Source of the DNA: ZC4RG30 sp049841155
Lineage (GTDB): Bacteria > Pseudomonadota > Gammaproteobacteria > Steroidobacterales > Steroidobacteraceae
Assembly (NCBI GenBank): GCA_049841155.1
Contig: JASGHI010000003.1
Span: forward strand, 2,081,467-2,145,466
Length of the DNA stretch: 64,000 nucleotides
Direction of reading: 5' to 3'
A program made the position numbers and the translations under genes. Positions within the stretch are counted from its first letter, which is position 1. The number at the start of each line of letters is the position of its first letter. This document shows, one piece after another, positions 43,769 to 55,400 of the stretch. The notes beneath the pieces were generated by a model. The model did not search any database. It was not told the origin of the DNA and was given only the letters and a program-made list of their open reading frames with translations.

Positions 43769-44833
43769 GTGAGCCTTGCGCATCTGCAGGTTGAGGGTGT
43801 CCGCTGCCTGAAGCCGGGGCTGCTCCACCTCGCCCCGAATCTGAATCTCATCCACGGGTCAAACGGCTCGGGCAAGACCTCTTTGCTCGAAGCCGTCTTC
43901 CTGCTCGGACGGGGGCGTTCCTTCCGTACCCGTCATACCGAGCAACTCATAGCCCGGGGTAGGGAGCAACTGTTGGTGTTCGGCCAGGTTCAGGACGAAG
44001 CGCATCGTCCGTCCCATCGCATCGGATTTGAGTACCACCGGGACGAGTCGTACAAGGCGCGGCTGGATGGCCGGGATGTGCAGTCGCTGGCGGAACTTCC
44101 CGGTGCTTTCTTCGTCGAGGCCATCGATCCCGAGGTGCACCGGTTGATCGAAGGAGGACCGGGGGAGCGCAGGAGATGGCTGGACTGGGGAGTGTTCCAC
44201 GTGGAACGTCCCTTCCTGGATCACTGGCTTCGCTACAGCCGGGCGCTGCGGCAGCGCAATGCTGCCTTGAAGCAGAGCTTGGATCCTCGACCCTGGGATG
44301 CCGAGCTTATCCTGCACGGCAACCAGATCTCGCACCTGCGCAGCCAGGCTTTCGAATCCGTGCTTCCTTTCTGGTCGGAAGCAGTGGGGCGGCTCTGCGG
44401 CTTGCCGGTGGAAATGAGCTACTACCGCGGATGGGCAGCGGATCGCGAGTTGTCCGAAGTGCTCGAGGCAGGACTCGGCAGAGACCGGGAGCGGGGCAGT
44501 ACCACTTCCGGTCCTCATCGCGCCGACGTGCACCTGAGGATTGGCGGCAAGGCCGCGAAAGAGACCTTGTCGCGTGGCCAGCAAAAGCTGGTCGCTGCAG
44601 CTATGGTCCTGGCGCTATTGCAGCGGCTGCGCGGCCTTCAGCCGTTGCCGCCAACCTTGTTGCTGGACGATCCAGCGGCAGAGCTGGATACCCAGCGACT
44701 GGAAAGTCTGGTGACGCTCGTGCGCGAACTGGACTGCCAACTCATCATCACTTCACTCGATCCGGATCTTCGCCTGTTCGGAGACCCGGAAAATGTGTTC
44801 CACGTGGAACAAGGGAGTGTTCGATTGATGTGA
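43769..44833 (+). CDS. recF: DNA replication and repair protein RecF
   Basis: This 354-residue SMC-like ATPase begins at a GTG. Walker A is LIHGSNGSGKTSLLEAVFLLGRGRSFRT, the ABC signature region TLSRGQQKLVAAAMVLALLQ, and Walker B PPTLLLDDPAAELD. RecF loads RecA at gaps with RecO and RecR. It lies in its conserved place between dnaN and gyrB. Confidence 0.97.
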   Translation: MSLAHLQVEGVRCLKPGLLHLAPNLNLIHGSNGSGKTSLLEAVFLLGRGRSFRTRHTEQLIARGREQLLVFGQVQDEAHRPSHRIGFEYHRDESYKARLDGRDVQSLAELPGAFFVEAIDPEVHRLIEGGPGERRRWLDWGVFHVERPFLDHWLRYSRALRQRNAALKQSLDPRPWDAELILHGNQISHLRSQAFESVLPFWSEAVGRLCGLPVEMSYYRGWAADRELSEVLEAGLGRDRERGSTTSGPHRADVHLRIGGKAAKETLSRGQQKLVAAAMVLALLQRLRGLQPLPPTLLLDDPAAELDTQRLESLVTLVRELDCQLIITSLDPDLRLFGDPENVFHVEQGSVRLM

Positions 44834-44921
44834 TGCATTGCAGCAATCATCGGGCCACGCTGCGATGCCCACAACCTCCGGAGAGAGGCTATAATAATAA
44901 TGTGTACGCACGGGGTCTCTG

Positions 44922-47351
<2,430 letters not shown>

Positions 47352-47364
47352 TCCGGCTCGTTCC

Positions 47365-47676
47365 ATGAACTGGCTGATCCTGTTCATCGCCGGGTTGCTC
47401 GAAGTGACCTGGGCCGTCGGGCTCAAGTACACGCAGGGCTTCACCCGGCTGCTTCCCTCAGTGATCACGGTGGCGGCGATGGCCGGCAGTGTTCTGCTGC
47501 TGGGCGTGGCATTGCGCAGCCTGCCGCTGGGCACCGCCTACGCCGTATGGGTGGGCATCGGCGCGGTGGGAGCCGCCCTGTGCGGCATGATGCTGTTCGA
47601 CGAATCGGTGACGGCGCTGAAGGTGGCGAGCCTGGTGTTCATCGTCGCGGGCATCGTGGGGCTGAAGCTTTCCTGA
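47365..47676 (+). CDS. gdx: SMR-family guanidinium exporter (SugE/Gdx)
   Basis: This 103-residue protein has four membrane helices. TM1 holds the essential Glu in IAGLLEVTWAVGLKYTQGFTR, and TM3 reads LGTAYAVWVGIGAVGAALCGMMLF, both close to SugE/Gdx and unlike EmrE. It exports guanidinium in exchange for protons. It starts 14 bp after gyrB. No guanidine riboswitch was recognised, as the gap is too short, so expression may follow gyrB read-through. Confidence 0.93.
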   Translation: MNWLILFIAGLLEVTWAVGLKYTQGFTRLLPSVITVAAMAGSVLLLGVALRSLPLGTAYAVWVGIGAVGAALCGMMLFDESVTALKVASLVFIVAGIVGLKLS

Positions 47677-47707
47677 ACGACCCCACTTCGGCCATCAAAT
47701 TCCAAGA

Positions 47708-49210
47708 ATGTCCGGCGACATCCCCGAGCACGACCTGCGTACATGCCTGCGCGTACTGCAGGCCATTCACGATGACCGGGCCGCGCTCACCGCGCTGACG
47801 CAGCAGCAGCGCCGTGAGCTGCTGACGCTGGCGGGTCTGGTTGCCAAACCGGATCGTCAGGACTTGCGCCGCATGGCGAAAGCTTTCCGCCGCGCCGAGC
47901 GTGAGGCGACGCTTGCCCAGGACCGCAAGGCCATCGAGCAGGCCGGCCTGCGTCTGCAACGCCGCAGTGAAACCTATGCACCGCTGTGGCTGCCGCCGCC
48001 GGAGGCTCAGAACATGGACGGCACCGCTGCGGCAAACGAGCAACCGGCGCTGAATGCGGCGCGTGCCTGCTATGTATGCAAGCAGCCTTACACGCAGGTG
48101 CATCGCTACTACGACTCCATGTGTCGCGGGTGCGGCGATTTCAACTATGCCAAACGCTCGCAGACGGCGGATCTGGCGGGCCGGGTGGCATTGGTTACCG
48201 GCGCACGCGTGAAGATCGGCTACCAGGCCGCGCTGATGCTGCTGCGCGCCGGTGCGCAGGTGGTGGCGGTTACACGTTTTCCCGTGGATGCCGCCGCACG
48301 CTACGCGCAGGAGAGCGACTATGCGCAGTGGCGCGAGCGGCTGCATGTACATGGTCTCGACCTGCGCCATACGCCCAGCGTGGATCTGTTTGCGCGCTGG
48401 CTGGGCGGGCAGCTGCCGCGACTGGACTTCCTCGTCAACAATGCCTGCCAGACGGTGCGGCGTCCGGCCGGCTTCTTCCGCCATCTGCTTGAACGTGAAG
48501 CAGCCGGTTCCGCGTCGCTGCCGGCCGAGCACCGCGCGCCGATCCACGCGCATGAATCCCTGTGCCGCAGCCTGGTACCGGCAGCGCAGCACAGTCACAT
48601 CGAAGGCCTGGTACACAGTGCCGCGCTCTCGCAGCGCCGCTATCTGGACGAGGACTATCTAGATGGTGAAGCGCTGTTTCCCCGCGGGCTCTACGACGAG
48701 GACCGCCAGCAGGTGGACCTGCGCGGCATCAACAGCTGGCGCCTGCGCCTGCACGAGGTGGAGACTCCGGAGCTGCTGGAGGTGCAGCTGGTGAACGCCA
48801 TTGCGCCCTACATCCTCAACGCGCGTCTGAAGCCGCTGATGATGCGCAGCGGGGCGCGCGATCTGCACATCGTCAATGTCAGCGCGATGGAAGGGCAGTT
48901 CTACCGCACCACCAAGACCGACAAGCACCCGCACACCAACATGGCCAAGGCGGCGCTCAACATGATGACCCGCACCAGCGCGCCGGACTATGTGCGCGAT
49001 GGCATCCACATGAATGCGGTGGATACCGGCTGGGTCACCGACGAGGATCCTACCGTCCATGCGGCGCGCAAGGCGGAAGAAGGGTTCGCACCGCCGCTGG
49101 ACATCATCGACGGCGCGGCGCGCATCGTCGATCCCATCTTCTCGGGTATCAATACAGGCACCCATGTCTGGGGCCAGTTCCTCAAGGACTACAAACCCGC
49201 ACCGTGGTGA
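47708..49210 (+). CDS. SDR oxidoreductase fused to an N-terminal zinc ribbon
   Basis: This 500-residue protein has an N-terminal helical region (1-85), a Pro-rich linker, a zinc ribbon with C121/C124 (CYVCKQPY) and C139/C142 (CRGCGDFNYAKR), then a Rossmann domain with VALVTGARVKIGYQAALMLLRAGA, DFLVNNACQTVRRP (an NNA variant of NNAG) and the C-terminal NMAKAALNMMTRTSAPDY. At the usual YxxxK position the sequence reads T-N-M-A-K, while Y-R-T-T-K lies about 12 residues earlier, so the active site is non-standard. The substrate is unknown. The nearby gdx gene probably shares the transcript. Confidence 0.8.
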   Translation: MSGDIPEHDLRTCLRVLQAIHDDRAALTALTQQQRRELLTLAGLVAKPDRQDLRRMAKAFRRAEREATLAQDRKAIEQAGLRLQRRSETYAPLWLPPPEAQNMDGTAAANEQPALNAARACYVCKQPYTQVHRYYDSMCRGCGDFNYAKRSQTADLAGRVALVTGARVKIGYQAALMLLRAGAQVVAVTRFPVDAAARYAQESDYAQWRERLHVHGLDLRHTPSVDLFARWLGGQLPRLDFLVNNACQTVRRPAGFFRHLLEREAAGSASLPAEHRAPIHAHESLCRSLVPAAQHSHIEGLVHSAALSQRRYLDEDYLDGEALFPRGLYDEDRQQVDLRGINSWRLRLHEVETPELLEVQLVNAIAPYILNARLKPLMMRSGARDLHIVNVSAMEGQFYRTTKTDKHPHTNMAKAALNMMTRTSAPDYVRDGIHMNAVDTGWVTDEDPTVHAARKAEEGFAPPLDIIDGAARIVDPIFSGINTGTHVWGQFLKDYKPAPW

Positions 49211-49269
49211 ACCGGCGCTTGCGGGATTGGCGCTAGAATCGCCACATCGCGGGTCACCGGTAGTCACTC

Positions 49270-50148
49270 ATGTCGATCCAGGGCTCCTGTCTGTGTGGCA
49301 CGCTGCGCTTCGAGATCACCGGACCGCTCACCGCCATGCTCCATTGCCACTGCTCACGCTGCCGCAAGCAGCACGGCGCTCCGTTTGCCACCTTCGCCAC
49401 CGCCGCCATCGACGATTTCCACTGGCTCGCCGGCGAAGAGGCGGTGGACTCGCATGCGGTGGCGCCGGGTGGCCCGCGGCGCTTCTGCCGCCACTGCGGC
49501 TCCCCGGCGCCAAGCACGGCGCCGTCCATGGGTCTGGCGTTCATCCCCGTGGGCCTGCTCGAAGGTGATCCGGGCATGCGGCCGCAGGGCCATCTGTTCG
49601 CCGGATCGAAGGCGGGGTGGTACACCATCCACGACGATCTGCCGCAGCACGACAAGTATCCGCCCGAGTTCGGCAACATACCGGGATTGCCCGATCCTGA
49701 GCCGGTGACCGCAGCCCCCGGCCGCATTGCCGGCAGTTGCCAGTGCGGGGAAGTGGCCTATGACCTTGCCAAACCCGTCGCCATGTACCAGTGCCATTGC
49801 AGCCGGTGCCGGCGCGCACGCGGCGCGGCGCATGGCGCGAACCTGTTCTGCAAGCTCGACGATTTCCGCTGGCTGCGGGGCGAGGACCGGGTGGTCGACT
49901 ACAAACTCCCCGAAGCGCGCTACTACGGCGTGGCGTTCTGCCGGCAATGCGGGGCATCCGTGCCCCGCGTCTCGGCTGAGCGGGGGGTGGTCGTGGTGCC
50001 CGTCAGCGGGCTGGATACGGAACCCGGCATGCGCCCGATGGCCCACATCTTCGTGGATTCGAAGGCGCCGTGGTTCGAGATCACCGATGAGCTGCCGCAG
50101 TATCCGCAAGCGCCACCGCTGGGCATCGCGCCACCCCCAACCCGCTGA
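49270..50148 (+). CDS. Tandem GFA (glutathione-dependent formaldehyde-activating-like) domain protein
   Basis: This 292-residue protein contains two GFA domains, about 1-120 and 148-265. Each has the structural and catalytic zinc cysteines: GSCLCGTLRFE, CHCSRCRKQHGAPF, CRHCGSP in the first and GSCQCGEVAYD, CHCSRCRRARGAAH, CRQCGAS in the second. Single-domain GFA proteins are usual; the tandem suggests an internal duplication. Formaldehyde-glutathione adduct formation was proposed for the family but most members are uncharacterised. GFA proteins are often near stress genes, as here. Confidence 0.88.
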   Translation: MSIQGSCLCGTLRFEITGPLTAMLHCHCSRCRKQHGAPFATFATAAIDDFHWLAGEEAVDSHAVAPGGPRRFCRHCGSPAPSTAPSMGLAFIPVGLLEGDPGMRPQGHLFAGSKAGWYTIHDDLPQHDKYPPEFGNIPGLPDPEPVTAAPGRIAGSCQCGEVAYDLAKPVAMYQCHCSRCRRARGAAHGANLFCKLDDFRWLRGEDRVVDYKLPEARYYGVAFCRQCGASVPRVSAERGVVVVPVSGLDTEPGMRPMAHIFVDSKAPWFEITDELPQYPQAPPLGIAPPPTR

Positions 50149-50159
50149 CCGGGTTCAGG

Positions 50160-50270
50160 TCAGGTGCAGCCGCGCAGCAGAAAAAGTCCCAGCAGCACCG
50201 GAATCGGAATCCCCAGCAGCCACAGCAGGATCCAGCCGATCTTGCCTTGCTGATTTTCGCGGTGGGTCAT
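50160..50270 (-). CDS. Small single-span membrane protein
   Basis: This 36-residue protein (MTHRENQQGKIGWILLWLLG, then IPIPVLLGLFLLRGCT) has one hydrophobic helix and a conserved-looking terminal RGCT. GGGAGAAG 7 nt before the ATG at 50270 supports translation. A longer frame upstream lacks such a site and overlaps the neighbouring gene. Similar tiny proteins recur in proteobacteria near stress genes; the function is unknown. It is last in the BON-PRC-OMP transcription unit. Confidence 0.65.
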   Translation of the reverse strand: MTHRENQQGKIGWILLWLLGIPIPVLLGLFLLRGCT

Positions 50271-50292
50271 GGTGGCTTCTCCCTGTTTCATT

Positions 50293-50895
50293 TCAGAAGC
50301 GCCAGGCTGCAGACAGCCAGAACGCATCCGATCTGTCGGTGTTCCTGAGTTCGAGCTTTTCATACTCCGCGCGTACTTCCAGATGCTGCAGCATCACGAA
50401 AGACAGGCCGCCGCCCCACATGAAATCGTTGCGGCTGTCCTTGCCACGAATGGAAGGTAGCCCTCCATCGAAGTCTATGCGCGTGCGCACGTCATAGAAG
50501 TACTGACCGACCTTGCCGAACAATTCCACCGGGCCCAGCGGGACCCTGCCCAGCGCGGCGACGGTGAAACCACTGACCGCCAGGCGATAGGAGCCATGGC
50601 TGCCGGAGGTCTCGAAGTCGTCGCCGGGCTTGCCCAGATCCACATAGCCGCCTTCCACCGACAGGAAAGGCAGCAGCCGCCAGCCGGCAAAGATCTTCAT
50701 GGCGGTGTCATCGGAGTTGCGGATGTTGGTCACGGCGACATTCACATCCTGGAGGCGCTTCAAACCGACATTGAACTGCCCTACACCCACGCCCACGTAT
50801 GGACCCGTGGGATTGTCCAGCCAGTCCTGCGTCAGGCCGGTGAGAGGCGCGGCTATCAGCGCCACGGCGGCCATCATGCGGTATGCGTGTTTCAT
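50293..50895 (-). CDS. Outer-membrane beta-barrel protein (OmpW/OmpA-like barrel)
   Basis: This 200-residue protein has a signal peptide (MKHAYRMMAAVALIAAPLTG) and alternating beta-strand pattern with GPYVGVGVGQFNVG, FLSVEGGYVDLGKPGDDF and FGKVGQYFYDVRTR. It ends in a Phe (SAAWRF), the C-terminal signal for BAM assembly. It resembles 8-stranded OmpA-like barrels. The ATG at 50895 is preceded by a GTG codon directly upstream. The PRC-barrel gene ends 3 bp away, so it is in the same operon. Confidence 0.83.
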   Translation of the reverse strand: MKHAYRMMAAVALIAAPLTGLTQDWLDNPTGPYVGVGVGQFNVGLKRLQDVNVAVTNIRNSDDTAMKIFAGWRLLPFLSVEGGYVDLGKPGDDFETSGSHGSYRLAVSGFTVAALGRVPLGPVELFGKVGQYFYDVRTRIDFDGGLPSIRGKDSRNDFMWGGGLSFVMLQHLEVRAEYEKLELRNTDRSDAFWLSAAWRF

Positions 50896-50898
50896 CAC

Positions 50899-51264
50899 TC
50901 ACCGGGCTCCTGGCGTTTGGCTGTAGTAGTCGTTCACACGATGGAAGATGGCTTGTCCGTCCCCACTGGTAAGGGCTTCGATGGAGTCGGCAGGGGCGTT
51001 CTGCAGTTGCTCCTCCGTTATCGCCACGACATAGCTGCTGTCTTCTGGGCGATAGTCCAGAGCACTCCATGGCAGCGGGTGGTACTTCTCGCCGATCTTG
51101 AGGAATCCGCCGAATCCAATGACGCTGAACAGGATCTGGTTGGACATCTTGTCCAGCACGATATCTTTCACGTGTCCGAGAGTGCGGCCCGACGCGTCCT
51201 TGACTGCAGTGCCAATGACTTTGCTGGCTGCAATGGCCGTAGTGTGACCACTTGGTGTTGGCAT
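50899..51264 (-). CDS. PRC-barrel domain protein
   Basis: This 121-residue protein has a PRC-barrel core: ASKVIGTAVKDASGRTLGHVKDIVLDKMSNQILFSVIGFGGFLKIGEKYHPLPWSALDYRP. Such proteins often accompany stress-induced BON and CsbD genes. The N-terminus has no signal, so it is cytosolic. It is second in the four-gene unit BON (51582) - PRC - OMP - small membrane protein, and starts 15 bp after BON. Confidence 0.88.
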   Translation of the reverse strand: MPTPSGHTTAIAASKVIGTAVKDASGRTLGHVKDIVLDKMSNQILFSVIGFGGFLKIGEKYHPLPWSALDYRPEDSSYVVAITEEQLQNAPADSIEALTSGDGQAIFHRVNDYYSQTPGAR

Positions 51265-51279
51265 GGCTGCTCTCCTCGT

Positions 51280-51582
51280 TCAGGGCTTGACGACCAGTTC
51301 GCTGTGTACCGAACGCACCTTGTCGGTGGTTCTGGCGATTTCCACCGCCCGGTCGGCTTCGGCCTTGGAATCCACGGTCCCCTTCAGCGATACGACTCCA
51401 TTGCTGTCCGTATCGACATGGATGTTGGCGAGGCTGCGGACATTCTCGGCGGCCAGTTTGGTCTTGATGGCCACCGTCACGGCGGAATCCTTCACGACGG
51501 TGCCGGCTGAATCAGCGGCCATGACTGGGCATGCCAGCAGCCCGGCTACGAGGATCCCGGCCAGTGCCTTGTGAGTCTTCAT
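51280..51582 (-). CDS. BON-domain periplasmic protein
   Basis: This 100-residue protein has a signal peptide (MKTHKALAGILVAGLLACPVMA) then one BON domain: VKDSAVTVAIKTKLAAENVRSLANIHVDTDSNGVVSLKGTVDSKAEADRAVEIARTTDKVRSVHSEL. BON domains bind phospholipids and occur in envelope-stress proteins such as OsmY. The ATG at 51582 has AGGAG 5 nt upstream, ruling out the longer frame. It heads the operon with a palindromic site about 95 bp upstream (51678-51693). Confidence 0.9.
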   Translation of the reverse strand: MKTHKALAGILVAGLLACPVMAADSAGTVVKDSAVTVAIKTKLAAENVRSLANIHVDTDSNGVVSLKGTVDSKAEADRAVEIARTTDKVRSVHSELVVKP

Positions 51583-51677
51583 GAGAATCTCCTGGTGCGG
51601 TTGCGAAGCGTTGTGCTTCACCGTCACCATGAGCTTTCCCGTCGGGAGCGGATATAGGATGAAGCTGCCTTGCTGCT

Positions 51678-51693
51678 GTAGTTTGGTTCCTAC
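51678..51693. promoter_or_regulatory. Palindrome GTAGT-N6-CCTAC (site 3)
   Basis: GTAGTttggttCCTAC is extended by CT...AG to seven-base arms (one mismatch). It lies about 95 bp upstream of the BON-PRC-OMP operon start and belongs to the same recurrent 5-6-5 motif. Confidence 0.55.
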
Positions 51694-51718
51694 AGGCAGC
51701 GCGCGGTGATCTGGCTGA

Positions 51719-52342
51719 TCAGCGGTTGCCCCACACAGTGGAAGCATCGATCTTGCGCCAGTGGCCTGGCGGCAGGCCTTCGATACTCACACTGCCGACG
51801 CTCGAGCGCACCAGCCGCAATGTGGGAAATCCCACCTTTGCCGTCATGCGCCGCACCTGGCGATTCTTGCCTTCGCGCAACGTCAGCTCGATCCACGCGG
51901 TGGGAATCTTCGCGCGATGGCGTATGGGCGGATCGCGCGGCCAGAGGCCGGCGGGCTCATCGATGCGCCGCACGCCTGCAGGCAGCGTGCGGCAATCGCC
52001 CAGGTCCACACCCTCCCGCAGCGCCTGCAGTGCTTCTGCTGTCGGAATGTTCTCCACCTGTGCCCAGTAGACCTTGGCGAGCTTGTGTTTGGGGCTTGCG
52101 ATGCGCGCCTGCAGCGCGCCGTCATCGGTAAGCAGCAGCAGACCTTCGCTGTCCGTGTCCAGCCGGCCGGCGGGATAGACATCGGGGACGTCGATGAAAT
52201 CGGCCAGCGTCGGCTTGCCCGGCTCGGGGCTGAACTTGCAGATCACGCCGAAAGGTTTGTTGAAGGCGATGAGCAACGTCGGGGCTTCCCGGGGGTGGCT
52301 GGACAAGAGCGCCGCCTCAGGGCCTCTTGCGCTCCGAGGCAA
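51719..52342 (-). CDS. rluE: 23S rRNA pseudouridine(2457) synthase RluE-like
   Basis: This 207-residue RsuA/RluE-type synthase has no S4 domain in front. Catalytic Asp: PAGRLDTDSEGLLLLTDDGALQARI. The RluE-like blocks are PAGLWPRDPPIRHRAKIPTAWIELTLREGKNRQVRRMTAKVGFPTLRLVR. The frame begins at TTG 52342 and lacks the longer E. coli N-terminus. A start a few residues later is possible. The gene is divergent from hrpA across about 118 bp. The specific uridine is inferred from similarity to RluE. Confidence 0.88.
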   Translation of the reverse strand: MPRSARGPEAALLSSHPREAPTLLIAFNKPFGVICKFSPEPGKPTLADFIDVPDVYPAGRLDTDSEGLLLLTDDGALQARIASPKHKLAKVYWAQVENIPTAEALQALREGVDLGDCRTLPAGVRRIDEPAGLWPRDPPIRHRAKIPTAWIELTLREGKNRQVRRMTAKVGFPTLRLVRSSVGSVSIEGLPPGHWRKIDASTVWGNR

Positions 52343-52460
52343 GTCCTCTCCGCGATAGTAGAGCTGGGCTCCACTATCGTGGAAGGGCCTTTACTTGAGG
52401 ACAAATTCGCCGGAAGTCTCGGTAGACTCGCCAGCCGGCCCTGTGCCGGACGCCCCTGCC

Positions 52461-55400
52461 ATGAAAGCTTCCGATCCCACTCCCATGCCGGATCCTCTCG
52501 CCGCCTGCCTGCGGCGCGACCAGTTCCGTCTGCGCCGCGAGCGCGACCGCGTACACAGTCAGAGGCTCAGGGGGCAGGATGTGGCTGCAGCCGAGGCCGC
52601 GCTTGCGCAGCGCATCGAGGCTTCGGCCGCGGCGCGTGCCGCGCGCGCGGCCAGTGTTCCGGCCATTGTCTACCCGGAGGAGCTGCCGGTCTCGGCACAT
52701 CGCGAGCTGATCCGCAGCGCCATCGACAGGCACCCGGTGGTGATCGTGGCGGGCGACACGGGCTCCGGAAAGACCACGCAGCTGCCCAAGATCTGCCTCG
52801 AAGCCGGGCGCGGCATCGCCGGCATCATCGGTCACACGCAGCCGCGTCGCATCGCTGCGCGCGCGGTCGCCGCACGCATCGCCGAGGAATTGAAGGTGCC
52901 GCTGGGCACTGCGGTGGGCTACAAGCTGCGTTTCCAGGACCGCAGCCGTCCCGAGGGGCTGATAAAGCTCATGACCGACGGCATCCTGCTGGCCGAAACC
53001 CAGGCGGACCGTTTCCTCGACGCCTACGACACGCTGATCGTGGACGAGGCGCACGAGCGCTCGCTCAACATCGACTTCCTGCTTGGCTATCTCAAGTGGC
53101 TGCTGCCGCGCCGGCCGGATCTGAAGGTGGTGATCACCTCGGCCACCATCGACACCGAGCGCTTCTCGCGACACTTCAGCGACGCGCCGGTGGTCAATGT
53201 GGCGGGCCGCAGCTACCCGGTGGAGGTGCGCTACCGCAGTGTCGAATCCGATGAAGAGGCAGATGAGACGACGGCGGTGGAGCAGGATGCCATCCTCGCC
53301 GCCGTGGACGAGCTGTGGCGCGATCAGAGCGGCGACATCCTCGTGTTTCTTTCCGGCGAGCGCGAGATCCGCGAGACGGCTGAATCGCTGCGCAAGCATC
53401 ATCCGCAGGGCTGCGAGATCCTGCCGTTGTATTCGCGGCTGGCGCAGGAGGAGCAGCAGCGCGTGTTCCGGCCTTCGGGCCGCCGCCGCATCGTGCTGGC
53501 CACCAATGTGGCCGAAACCTCGCTCACCGTACCCGGCATCCGTGCCGTGATCGACACCGGTGTGGCGCGCATCAGCCGCTACAGCCATCGCAGCCGCCTG
53601 CAGCGCCTGCCCATCGAGAAGATATCGCGCGCCTCGGCCAATCAACGCTCCGGCCGCTGCGGGCGCGTCGGGCCGGGCATCGCGATCCGGCTGTATCCGG
53701 AAGAAGACTTTCTCACGCGGCCCGAGTTCACCGAGCCCGAGATCCAGCGCACCAATCTTGCGGCCGTGATCCTGCAGATGCAGGCACTGAAGCTGGGCGA
53801 CATCAGCGCCTTCCCCTTCGTCGAGCCTCCGGATGGCCGCTATGTGCGCGACGGCGAGCGCACGCTGCGCGAGCTGGGCGCGCTGACCGCAGAGGGTGGT
53901 CTCACCGACATGGGCCGCAAGCTGGCGCGGCTGCCGCTGGACCCGCGCCTGGGCCGCATGCTGGTGGCCGGCAACGACGAGAGATGCCTGGAAGATGTGG
54001 CCATCATCGCTGCCGCGCTGTCGGTTCCCGATCCGCGTGAGCGGCCCGCCGACAAGCAGACCCAGGCTGACCAGAAGCATGCGCCGCTGCGCGATGAGCA
54101 TTCGGATTTCCTGTCACTGGTGAAGCTCTGGCGCGCCTATGTGGAGCAGCGCGGCAAACTTTCGCGGGCCAAGCTTCGCGCCTGGTGCAAGGAGAACTAT
54201 CTATCCTGGCTGCGGCTTTCGGAGTGGCACGATGTGCATGGCCAGCTGATGGAGGTGGCTAAGGGGGAGCTCGGCTTCACGCTCAACACCCAGCCCGGGC
54301 AATACGATGCCATCCATCGCGCGCTGCTTACCGGATTGCTGTCGCAGGTGGCGCAGCGCAAGGAGCAGGGCGAATATCTCGGCGCCAATGGCCTCAAGCT
54401 CGCCATCCATCCGGGCTCCGGGCAGTTCAAGGCAAGGCCGGCCTGGATCGTGAGCGCCGAACAGGTGCAGACCACCAAGGTCTACGCGCGCAATGTCGCG
54501 CGGATAGATCCGCTGTGGATGGAACAGGCCGGCGCACATCTGGTCCGGCGCCAGCACTATGAGCCGCACTGGGAACGGCGCGCCGCGCGTAGTGTGATCC
54601 TGGAGCGGGTGACGCTGTTCGGGCTGACGCTGTCGTCGGGCCGTAATGTGCCCTTCGAGCGCATCGACCCCAAGGCGGCCCGGGAACTGTTCATCCGCCA
54701 TGCGCTGGTGCGCATGGAATACGATTCGCGGGCGCCCTTTTTCGAGCACAACCTCGAGCTGCTGCAGGAAGCCGAATACCTGCAGCAGAAGGGGCGCCGC
54801 GTGGATCTGCTGGGCGATGAGGAACAGCTCTATGCCTTCTTCGATGCCCGCATACCCGAGGGCATCGCCACCGGCGCTGCCTTCGAGCGCTGGCGGCGCG
54901 AGGCGGAGGGTACGCAGCCGAAATTGCTGTGGCTGACGGAAAAGGACATTGCCGCCAGCGATGTGGAGCTCGATGCACAGCGTTTTCCCGATCACCTCTC
55001 GGCTGGTCCGCTGGTGGTGCAGCTGCGTTACCGCTTCGATCCCGGCCACGAAGACGATGGCGTGTCAGCGCTGGTTCCGCTGCATGTGCTGAACCAGCTG
55101 CCGGAGGAGGCATTCGCATGGCTGGTGCCCGGCCTCATCGACGAGAAGGTCTCGGCGCTGGTCCGTGCGCTGCCGAAGAATCTGCGGGTGCATTTCGTGC
55201 CGGTACCGCAGACCGTGGAACACGCATTGCCGCTGCTGGACCGCGATCGGGGCTCGCTGCATGCGCAGCTGGCCGCCGCCCTGTCGCGCATCGGAGGTGT
55301 TGTGGTTCCTCACGATGCCTTCCGCGAGGAAGTACTGCCCCCTCATCTGCGCATGAATTTCCTGCTGGTGGACGATGCCGGCACGGTCATTGCGCGCTCA

